From Prosthecobacter sp. (GTDB lineage: Bacteria; Verrucomicrobiota; Verrucomicrobiia; Verrucomicrobiales; Verrucomicrobiaceae), in NCBI GenBank assembly GCA_020216965.1, contig JAIWOJ010000177.1, positions 1-5,580 on the forward strand: a stretch of 5,580 nt of DNA, in the 5' to 3' direction. Both the position numbers and the translations under genes were made by a program. This document shows positions 1 to 5,580 of the stretch, in pieces. The notes under the pieces are model-generated. The model worked only from the letters and a program-made list of their open reading frames with translations. It was not told the origin of the DNA and ran no database searches. Numbering within the stretch: the first letter of the stretch is position 1; the number at the start of each line of letters is the position of its first letter.

Positions 1-498
1 CAGCGCCAGCGCATCGGCATTGCGCGGGCCATCGCCTTGAAGCCGAAGCTCATCGTCTGCGATGAGCCCGTCTCCGCGCTGGATGTCTCCGTGCAAAGCC
101 AGGTGCTGAACCTGCTGCTCGACCTCCAGCGTGAGATGGGGCTGAGCTACCTCTTCATCGCCCATGGTCTGAGCGTGGTGAAACACATGAGCGACCGCGT
201 GGCGGTGATGTACCTGGGCAAGATCGTCGAGATGGCCCCTGCGGAGGAGCTTTATCGAAATCCGCGCCATGCCTACACGCGGGCGCTGCTAGATGCCATC
301 CCCGTGCCGGACCCAGCGAAACGCCGCAAGCGCCAGCTCCTCCAAGGCGATGTACCCAGCCCCATCAATCCGCCCGCCGGCTGCGCCTTTGGGCACCGCA
401 TGAGGCATCCGAGGTGGGAGGAGAGCACACGGATGGATTTGGCGCTCCAAGAAATCGCCCCCGGTCACTGGGTGCAGCCCTGCCCATGTTGCACCTGA
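1..498 (+). CDS. Oligopeptide/dipeptide ABC transporter ATP-binding protein, OppF/DppF type (5' end missing)
   Basis: This is the C-terminal 165 residues of the cytoplasmic ATPase that drives an Opp/Dpp peptide importer. The reading frame is open from base 1, where [12 protein letters not shown] is the tail of the ABC signature; Walker A and the Q-loop lie outside the window. Walker B with the catalytic Glu and D-loop ([12 protein letters not shown], bases 49-84) and the H-loop His ([11 protein letters not shown], bases 154-186) are visible. The residue after the H-loop His is Gly, where Asp is usual. The oligopeptide-type C-terminal extension follows: [17 protein letters not shown], then [15 protein letters not shown] and a terminal APGHWV. 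In many relatives this extension carries four Cys; here the second and third positions read Met and Ser, and the tail ends in CPCCT. The frame stays coherent to the stop, so I do not call it broken. OppF and DppF cannot be told apart from this fragment. It is probably the last gene of its operon. Confidence 0.93.
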   Translation, partial: QRQRIGIARAIALKPKLIVCDEPVSALDVSVQSQVLNLLLDLQREMGLSYLFIAHGLSVVKHMSDRVAVMYLGKIVEMAPAEELYRNPRHAYTRALLDAIPVPDPAKRRKRQLLQGDVPSPINPPAGCAFGHRMRHPRWEESTRMDLALQEIAPGHWVQPCPCCT

Positions 499-521
499 GC
501 ATTCGCCAAAACGCTGGTTTC

Positions 522-1970
522 ATGCATCGTGCCCGGATGAGCCCACCCCGTCCTGCCCTCCTACTGGTGTGGTCACGCGCCCTTTTGCTGCCATTGGCTT
601 GCCTCGCCACTGGCCATGCTCAGGTGCCGATTCCGCTAGAGCAAATGCGCAGGGATTTTTTAAGGCAAGTGCTGACAGAATCTCAAACGCTGGCAGAGCA
701 ATATGAGCGCGCGCTTGCCAGGCTGGAGGCTGAGCTAGCTGCTGCCGGAGATTATGAGGCGGCGTTGGAAGTCAAAAAGCGCCGCAGTGACATCCAAGCC
801 GCATTTCTTAAACCCGAGTTGGCTTCAGGCTCCATCGTCTTGCCCCATACTCAGGTAAAGCTCAGTGGCACGGCAGAGGTGCGCGGTGAGGAGTTGACGG
901 GCTGGAAATCCACTTCGTCGTATGTGGAATGGCGTGATTTTGCCCTCACCCCTGGCAGCTATTATCTGGAGTTGGAGGCGAGTGTGGCGGATCAGCCGAC
1001 TCCTGGCACCCGGACTGAGCCGCGCGATAAAGTCTCCTTTACCTTTCAGCAGCTTTTCCCGCCTTCAGGCGCGGAGTTAGATCAGCGCAGTTTTGAGCTC
1101 AGCAGCCAGGGGCAGGAGGGTGTCTGGCAGGCCATCAGGGTAGGGCCGATGCGGGTGCAGCACAGCCCGATCACGCTGCGTCTGTCTCCGCAATCAGGCT
1201 ACCCGGCGAACCGCATCTCCTTCCGTCACCTGCGCCTGGTGCCCGCAGAGGCAGGCACCATCCAGGCGGCTGCGATGCCTGAAAAGGATGCCCTCTTGGC
1301 GGCGAGGGAGACCCTCGAGAAAGAGCTAACCGCAGCCTTGGAAACGGTGCTCAAAGGGCGCAGTGCAGAGGCCACGGCAGAAGGAAAAAAGCGCCTGGCA
1401 GAGCTGGGCACCCTACTGCGGGAAAAGGGCACACAAAAGCTGCTGGCCAGGCTCCTGCGGCAGACGGGAGGGCCGGAGGATTGGGTCGAGGTGGAGGCCG
1501 CTACCCTCGTGCAGCCTGAGCAAGCGACTGGAGAGAGATGGATGATCCAGCATGGGAATGAGGTCACCCCGATCCGACTGCTCTGGCTGGACGGTATCCC
1601 CCTGGATGATCGTGGAGGTCGGCTGCGTCAGTTTGCAGATCGGCTGGGTGTGGAGCCCTCCGCGCTTGGTGCGTTGGCGGTCGCTGCTCGCGATTTCACG
1701 GTGGGTTACCTCCAAGGCCGCAGTCTCCAGGTGCTTATGGAGCCCACGCCCGGCCCAGACGGGGCTCATTCCGCGCTGGTTTTTGTGACAGGCGTAGGGC
1801 TTTTTCAAAGTGTGCTCGCAGCTCAGGGTTTAGCCCTGGTGCGCCCACTCGATCAGCCCTTGGCTCCTGGCCTAGAGCAAGGTCTGCGTGCCACCCTGGA
1901 AGCCAGCCAGGAAAGCGCGAAAAAGCAGGGAAATGGCATCTGGGCAGCACGAGGAGGTGGTGTAAAATGA
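522..1970 (+). CDS. Exported protein: helical region, beta-sandwich and degenerate SNase-like C-terminal domain
   Basis: I do not recognise a named family for this 482-residue protein. Residues 1-33 look like a Sec signal peptide (basic start, two Leu/Ala-rich runs, cleavage near GHA|QVP). Residues 40-97 are a charged amphipathic helix region, likely coiled coil, with the motif GDYEAALEVKKRR. Residues 102-243 look like a beta-sandwich resembling carbohydrate-binding-like modules (YVEWRDFALTPGSYYLELEA, ending RHLRLVPAE). Residues 255-312 are helical again. Residues 330-476 follow the SNase order: IRLLWLD (351-357) resembles VRLIGIDAPE, ARDFTVGYLQGRSLQVLME (389-407) resembles the Ala-x-x-Phe-Thr helix and strand, and GIWA (472-475) is the usual end. 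Arg352 and Asp357 fit the active-site Arg35 and Asp40, but the Thr41, Glu43 and Arg87 equivalents are absent, so nuclease activity is doubtful. ATG 522 was chosen for the basic n-region; ATG 537 also works, and ATG 414 or 486 would bury the signal. No Shine-Dalgarno is visible. It begins 23 bases after the ATPase stop. Confidence 0.82.
   Translation: MHRARMSPPRPALLLVWSRALLLPLACLATGHAQVPIPLEQMRRDFLRQVLTESQTLAEQYERALARLEAELAAAGDYEAALEVKKRRSDIQAAFLKPELASGSIVLPHTQVKLSGTAEVRGEELTGWKSTSSYVEWRDFALTPGSYYLELEASVADQPTPGTRTEPRDKVSFTFQQLFPPSGAELDQRSFELSSQGQEGVWQAIRVGPMRVQHSPITLRLSPQSGYPANRISFRHLRLVPAEAGTIQAAAMPEKDALLAARETLEKELTAALETVLKGRSAEATAEGKKRLAELGTLLREKGTQKLLARLLRQTGGPEDWVEVEAATLVQPEQATGERWMIQHGNEVTPIRLLWLDGIPLDDRGGRLRQFADRLGVEPSALGALAVAARDFTVGYLQGRSLQVLMEPTPGPDGAHSALVFVTGVGLFQSVLAAQGLALVRPLDQPLAPGLEQGLRATLEASQESAKKQGNGIWAARGGGVK
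1952..1959 (+). promoter_or_regulatory. Strong Shine-Dalgarno for the 1967 start
   Basis: AGGAGGTG lies seven bases before ATG 1967, inside the end of the preceding gene. It is the only strong ribosome-binding site seen at a start in this window. Together with the ATGA overlap it fixes the start of the downstream gene and points to translational coupling. Confidence 0.8.
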
Positions 1971-2737
1971 GCACGAGAAATCTCAGACGCAGCCTGTCCA
2001 TCCTGTGCCTTGGCATGGTATGCTCTGGCCGTGCCTTCAGCCAGGAGACGGTGCCAGACGCTTCACGCCTCACGCAACTGGAGACGATCTATCATCAGCA
2101 ACTGCGGACCAAGCATGTGCCGCTGCTCTCCCAGTATCTGATTCAGCTCCAGCAGCAGGCGGCGCGGGCAGCAGACCCGTCCAGCTATCAGGCAGAGATT
2201 GCGCGGGTGCAGGCTTTGATTAGCTCTGGCGGGATGGTGGACCTCGTGACGGCAGCGCGTGAACTGGCCACTGGCACGCCACCCAGTAGCCCTGCGCCAG
2301 CACCTGCCGCCAAAGGCCAGGCTATCACAGGCAAAAAAGTTCTGTCCCTAACGCCGGCGCTGGCGCACAGCATCCGGCCCGTGCCGACGGGCAGCGCGAT
2401 CCCCGAAAATGCTGCCGTGGGCAGGGTCGCTTGGCGGCTGGATGCCGTAGAACCGGGCACCTATCAGGTCGTGCTGCATTTTTCCCAGAGCGCCGATGCC
2501 CAGGCAGAAGTGCTGCTGCAGCTAGCCTTTGCCGGGCAGTTGCTTGAGGCCAAACTCCCCCCGGCTCCTGCGCCTCTGACGGAGGGTGGCAAGCGCCGTT
2601 TCCAGTTGCTACGCCTCGGTGAGCTGAAGCTTGAGCAACGGGTGGAAGGCGCTGAGATGACCCTCACCGCAGGCGATCCTGAGAGCAAGTCCATCCTCCT
2701 GCGCCACCTGCATCTGAGCCTCAAGCCCCCTGGCTAG
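1967..2737 (+). CDS. Exported protein: helical region, Pro/Ala linker and beta-sandwich
   Basis: I do not recognise a named family for this 256-residue protein. Residues 1-25 form a signal peptide (basic STRNLRR, hydrophobic core, cleavage near AFS|QE). The Cys residues in the core do not sit in a lipobox. Residues 34-86 are a Gln-rich amphipathic helical region, a likely hairpin or coiled coil. A Pro/Ala/Ser linker covers about 103-117. Residues 120-253 look like a beta-sandwich: VAWRLDAVEPGTYQVVLHFS (154-173), then LRLGELKLEQRVEGAEMTLT, ending RHLHLSLKP. The order and end motifs match the helix plus sandwich part of the preceding protein (VEWRDFALTPGSYYLELEAS ... RHLRLVPAE), so the two look like diverged paralogues, this one lacking the nuclease-like part. 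The start overlaps the preceding stop in ATGA behind a strong Shine-Dalgarno, so the pair is almost certainly co-translated. It likely acts in the periplasm or at the cell surface; ligand unknown. Confidence 0.85.
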   Translation: MSTRNLRRSLSILCLGMVCSGRAFSQETVPDASRLTQLETIYHQQLRTKHVPLLSQYLIQLQQQAARAADPSSYQAEIARVQALISSGGMVDLVTAARELATGTPPSSPAPAPAAKGQAITGKKVLSLTPALAHSIRPVPTGSAIPENAAVGRVAWRLDAVEPGTYQVVLHFSQSADAQAEVLLQLAFAGQLLEAKLPPAPAPLTEGGKRRFQLLRLGELKLEQRVEGAEMTLTAGDPESKSILLRHLHLSLKPPG

Positions 2738-2748
2738 GTTCTGAGCGC

Positions 2749-4305
2749 TTACTCCAGGCGTGACAGGGCGCTGACGCGGAAGGCTCCATTGAGCAACTGC
2801 ATGTTGTCGCGTTCCACACGCAGGGCGTCCAGGTGCAGCAGGTAGGGGAATTCCTTCAGCTTCAGAATGTGCAGGCCGTCTTTGGGCTCTTTCAGCGCGG
2901 CCGCCACATCGGCGAGTTCCGTGATTTTTTTGCCATTCACCTCCAGAACGACCTGGCCGCTGAGGCGGTCATAGCCCTGGGTGCTGGGGGTGGGCAGGAT
3001 CGCCCCAATAAAGACCACCTTCTTGCGGCCCTCTTTTTCAAAGGATTCCGGGTTGGCTGCGATGCGCTGGAGCCTGAGCAGGGCTCCACGCTGCTCCCGG
3101 CCAAAGGAGCCCAGGTATGCGGAGGTGAGCTCCTGAAACAGCACGCCGCCGCTCAGGATGTACTTGGGCCCTTTGTCAAAGAGATAGGGCCGCACCAGGT
3201 AGTCATCAGGCTGCTTGCGCGTCAGCTTCCCGGTCAGGGTGACTTCTTTGCCATCCCGCAGCACTTGGATTTCGACCTTGTCCCCAACGAAACCCTTACC
3301 ACGCACGAGGTGACTGGCACTGACGGCACCAAATTGCGGGTCCTGGTAATCGCCACGCGCGTCCACTTTGCTGCCGTTGATGGCCATCATGATGTCTCCT
3401 GGCTTCATGCCTGCCTGCGCCGCGCTACCGCCTTGGATGACCTTGCTGACATACACACCAGGCGCGCCGGGCTTGAGGCCCAGGTATTCACGAAATTGCT
3501 CATCCTGAGTCATTTGAAACTCGATCCCGAGGGAGGGAAAGCCATCATATTTTCCATCCTCCACATCCTTCAAAAAGTGCTGGATGATCGGCGCTGGAAG
3601 CAGGGTAGCGACCTGATTTTTGGAATCATAACGCAGGAGCAGCGCGGCCAGCTTCCCTCCCTTCACCACGGGCAAGGTAAAGCTATTGGACTCACTGCGA
3701 ATGATGCCGATGGCCTCATAGACGAGGAAGGCTGCGTTCTCGACCACATAGCCCTGGATCATCACCTTGCTGATGCGCAGAGGGGTGACGATGAGATCCC
3801 CTACGCGCCCTGTCTGCCAGACGGCCAAGGGATCGCCAATGCGTGCCGTGGGATCGACCTCGACCGGTTTGAGGCCCGCAAAGAACTCCTTTTCCTTTGT
3901 GGGGGAGTCTGGCACCAGCAGGGCTAGGTTTGCCTCGTAATCCACAGCTTGCACTTTGGCGGGTATCTTTTGATTCCCCTCGGGCAGTTCGAGCTCAATG
4001 TAGGTCGAGTCAGCGACCATCTGGCCAGTGACCAGCACACGGTTTCCAGCGAGCACCACGCCCAGCCCGCGCCGTCCGCCTGCGCTCTCTTTTTGCCAGG
4101 GGATCTGCATGTTGTAGGTCTGGTAGGTGACGTTGACCTTCAGCAGGGAGTTGGTGTTGATGACCGGGGTGGCTCCAGCCTGCGGCGCTGCTGGCAGCGG
4201 CGTTTTGGTGAGCAGACCGATAGGCTTTTTGGGGGATGGCGGGGCCTCCTGGGCACTGAGATTGGCAGCCAGGAGGGCCAGGGCGATGGGAAAAAGCGGC
4301 TTCAT
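2749..4305 (-). CDS. Secreted Deg/HtrA-like pseudoprotease with PDZ and Deg9-type C-terminal domain
   Basis: This 518-residue paralogue of the upstream protease has lost its active site. Residues 1-18 are a signal peptide (cleavage LSA|QEA), then a Pro-rich linker to about 50. Residues 53-243 keep the order of a trypsin-like double barrel. The His loop, normally TNAHVV, reads VTGQMVAD (Gln95, bases 4021-4023). The Asp strand reads DYEANLALL (Asn126). GNSGGPV reads SNSFTLPVV: Ser208 may remain, but the oxyanion-loop Gly residues are gone. The linker FLKDVEDGKYD (244-254) is identical to that of the upstream protease. A PDZ domain spans about 257-355 (GVYVSKVIQGGSAAQAGMKP, then GDIMMAINGSKV). 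The rest resembles the second PDZ-like domain of plant Deg2/Deg9 (PKYILSGGVLF ... GQVVLEVNGKKI). I chose ATG 4305 because it starts directly at the signal peptide; ATG 4356 would add 17 residues and overlap the upstream gene by eight bases. Neither start has a clear Shine-Dalgarno. The clean full-length frame argues for a functional protein, not decay. Confidence 0.88.
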   Translation of the reverse strand: MKPLFPIALALLAANLSAQEAPPSPKKPIGLLTKTPLPAAPQAGATPVINTNSLLKVNVTYQTYNMQIPWQKESAGGRRGLGVVLAGNRVLVTGQMVADSTYIELELPEGNQKIPAKVQAVDYEANLALLVPDSPTKEKEFFAGLKPVEVDPTARIGDPLAVWQTGRVGDLIVTPLRISKVMIQGYVVENAAFLVYEAIGIIRSESNSFTLPVVKGGKLAALLLRYDSKNQVATLLPAPIIQHFLKDVEDGKYDGFPSLGIEFQMTQDEQFREYLGLKPGAPGVYVSKVIQGGSAAQAGMKPGDIMMAINGSKVDARGDYQDPQFGAVSASHLVRGKGFVGDKVEIQVLRDGKEVTLTGKLTRKQPDDYLVRPYLFDKGPKYILSGGVLFQELTSAYLGSFGREQRGALLRLQRIAANPESFEKEGRKKVVFIGAILPTPSTQGYDRLSGQVVLEVNGKKITELADVAAALKEPKDGLHILKLKEFPYLLHLDALRVERDNMQLLNGAFRVSALSRLE

Positions 4306-4348
4306 GGGAAAAGTGGATCTGGATTTGGGTCGTTGGGTTGCCGCGTGC

Positions 4349-5580
4349 TTATTCATTGCCCAGGTAGGAATCCTCTGGGATGCCGTAGGTCTTCATGATG
4401 CGCGGGTGTGCGGCCTCGGCGACTTCCCGCTTCAGCACGAGAGGGCGGCCTTTTTCGATCAGCTTCACGACCACAAAGCCTTTTTTGTCTTCCTTTTTCA
4501 GTGCCTCTGCCACGTCCTGCAGGCTGCGGATTTTCACGCCATTGATCTCATCCACCACGCTCTGGGCATAGACGGTTAGGTGGGTATTCACCTCATCCGC
4601 CAGCACCGTGGTCAGCATCACAGGCTCGGGGCGCTCGACATAGATTTTGTCCGTGAGGTAGTTGTCAAAAATGTAGTTGGCCACGGAATCGCGCACCTGG
4701 TGGGCATCCATGAGGTTGCGGTCCAATGGCTGGAAGACGAGCCCGGCATAGACGAGGTAGCGCGGGCGTTGGTTATATTGGGAGCCCATGCGCACGTAGG
4801 GGTCAAAGCGCTTCAGGGTCACCTCCTTCTCCATCGGTTTGCCATCGCGCAGTAGCTTGATCTTGAGCTTGTCTCCGGCGAATTTGCGCTCGACCACCTC
4901 GTTCATGTCCATCAGCTCACCCTCAAAGCGCATGAGGCCGTTGTTGAGCACAGGATTGCCATCCATGGAGAGCAGCACGTCACCGCGCTGGAGGGCACCC
5001 CCGGCACTGCCAGCGGGCTCCACATCCACGATCATCACGCCCACGCCATCCTCGCTGAGCTGCAGAGCCTTGCGCTGCGCGCTATTTTCCACGGCAAAGT
5101 CCGTCACGGCGAGGTCCACATAGTGATCGTATTTCCCATCCTCCACATCTTTGAGAAAGCGCTGGATGACTGGCACGGGGATGATGTAGCCGACGTTTTG
5201 GGCCACGCTGCCGCTGTATCCCTGGAAGGCCACGCCTACGACCTTGCCTGCCTGTAGCACGGGACCGCCCGAGTTGCCGGGATTGATGGCTGCATCCACC
5301 TGGATGGCAAGGTGCTGGTCCACCCCGCTGTGGCTAAAGGTGCGGAAATCAATGCGGGAGACCACGCCGCGCGTGACGGAGATGCGGTCGCCCCCAATGG
5401 GGTAGCCTACGGCAATAACCTCTGTGTTCAGCTTAGGAATCCCACCCAGGGTGAGCTGGCGCATGTTTTCAAATGGCGCGCCATCTTCCGCCTCCACAAT
5501 GGCTAGGTCACAATCATGGGCCACATGCACGATGCGGGCGGGGTGCGGCCGCGGGTCATTGGTGGTGCGGATGATGATCT
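4349..5580 (-). CDS. Deg2/Deg9-type HtrA serine protease with two PDZ domains (5' end missing)
   Basis: About 410 C-terminal residues of an HtrA/Deg serine endopeptidase, a class that degrades or trims misfolded and regulatory proteins. The frame runs off the right edge; GTG 5530 is inside the fold and is not the start. The catalytic Asp strand VAHDCDLAIVE (Asp at 5507-5509), the VGYPIGG strand, the pre-nucleophile strand IQVDAAINPGNSGGPV (Ser at 5270-5272) and the GYIIPVPVIQRFL helix are intact. The catalytic His must lie upstream, outside the window. PDZ1 follows the linker FLKDVEDGKYD (GVMIVDVEPAGSAGGALQ, then RGDVLLSMDGNPV). The C-terminal part matches plant Deg9 in order: RYLVYAGLVFQPL, then VLADEVN, then DEINGVKIRSL, then MKTYGIPEDS. 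This places it with Deg2/Deg9/Deg10 and not DegP/DegQ. It is the upstream gene of a tandem pair, 43 bases before the pseudoprotease start. Export is likely given the partner's signal peptide, but its own N-terminus is not visible. Confidence 0.93.
   Translation of the reverse strand, partial: IIIRTTNDPRPHPARIVHVAHDCDLAIVEAEDGAPFENMRQLTLGGIPKLNTEVIAVGYPIGGDRISVTRGVVSRIDFRTFSHSGVDQHLAIQVDAAINPGNSGGPVLQAGKVVGVAFQGYSGSVAQNVGYIIPVPVIQRFLKDVEDGKYDHYVDLAVTDFAVENSAQRKALQLSEDGVGVMIVDVEPAGSAGGALQRGDVLLSMDGNPVLNNGLMRFEGELMDMNEVVERKFAGDKLKIKLLRDGKPMEKEVTLKRFDPYVRMGSQYNQRPRYLVYAGLVFQPLDRNLMDAHQVRDSVANYIFDNYLTDKIYVERPEPVMLTTVLADEVNTHLTVYAQSVVDEINGVKIRSLQDVAEALKKEDKKGFVVVKLIEKGRPLVLKREVAEAAHPRIMKTYGIPEDSYLGNE

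Noticed and set aside
385..498. Frameshift in the ATPase tail explaining the missing cysteines
   Set aside because: The same frame returns to the expected [12 protein letters not shown] ending, and other frames do not restore the Cys pattern.
414..521. Longer N-terminus for the 522 gene starting at ATG 414 or 486
   Set aside because: It would overlap the ATPase gene by up to 85 bases and put 12-36 extra residues before a normal signal peptide.
1967..2041. Lipoprotein signal in the 1967 gene product (Cys in the hydrophobic core)
   Set aside because: Residues before the Cys (GMVC) do not fit a lipobox, and a better Sec cleavage site follows at AFS|QE.
2729..2758. Inverted repeat CCTGG ... CCAGG across the convergent stops as a terminator
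   Set aside because: The stem is five base pairs with a 20-base loop and there is no T-run on either strand.
2833..3927. A 364-codon open frame on the + strand opposite the pseudoprotease gene
   Set aside because: It is antisense to a gene with a signal peptide and clear protease/PDZ homology. Its translation has no recognisable domain, and such shadow frames are expected in GC-rich DNA.
4306..4356. Start of the pseudoprotease at ATG 4356
   Set aside because: It overlaps the upstream stop by eight bases and is possible, but it places a 17-residue polar stretch before a complete signal peptide that begins at ATG 4305. Not fully excluded.
3949..4579. Two more + strand open frames (3949-4398 and 4127-4579) opposite the protease pair
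   Set aside because: They overlap each other and both minus-strand genes, are composed of mirror-codon sequence, and have no ribosome-binding site or domain.

Overview
The window looks like chromosomal DNA of a GC-rich Gram-negative bacterium. The protein style suggests Verrucomicrobiota, perhaps a Prosthecobacter/Verrucomicrobium-like organism: exported proteins that join an N-terminal helical region carrying a 'GDYEAAL.VK' motif to a beta-sandwich, and plant-type Deg proteases. This is inference from protein style only; no marker gene is present.

Layout. Bases 1-498 (+) hold the 3' end of an OppF/DppF-type peptide ABC transporter ATPase. Two exported proteins of unrecognised family follow on the same strand at 522-1970 and 1967-2737. 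They overlap by ATGA, share a helix plus beta-sandwich architecture, and the first adds a C-terminal staphylococcal-nuclease-like (SNase) fold whose catalytic residues are mostly missing. On the opposite strand, reading toward them, is a tandem pair. An HtrA/Deg serine protease of the Deg2/Deg9 type (4349-5580, start outside the window) keeps GNSGGP and the catalytic Asp. Its secreted paralogue (2749-4305) has the same protease-PDZ-PDZ layout but reads Gln, Asn and a Gly-less Ser at the triad positions, so it is a pseudoprotease. The two gene sets converge with only 11 bases between stop codons.

How they may work together. The protease and pseudoprotease are probably co-transcribed and may form a mixed oligomer in the periplasm, with the inactive partner as regulator, adaptor or substrate receptor. 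The two exported helix/beta-sandwich proteins are translationally coupled and may act as a pair in the same compartment. A functional link between the two pairs is suggested only by adjacency and predicted export. The ABC transporter gene probably ends an unrelated peptide-uptake operon, although the next gene starts 23 bases after it.

There is no RNA gene, mobile element, CRISPR array or convincing intrinsic terminator. Almost every base is coding; the long ORFs antisense to the protease pair are shadows.
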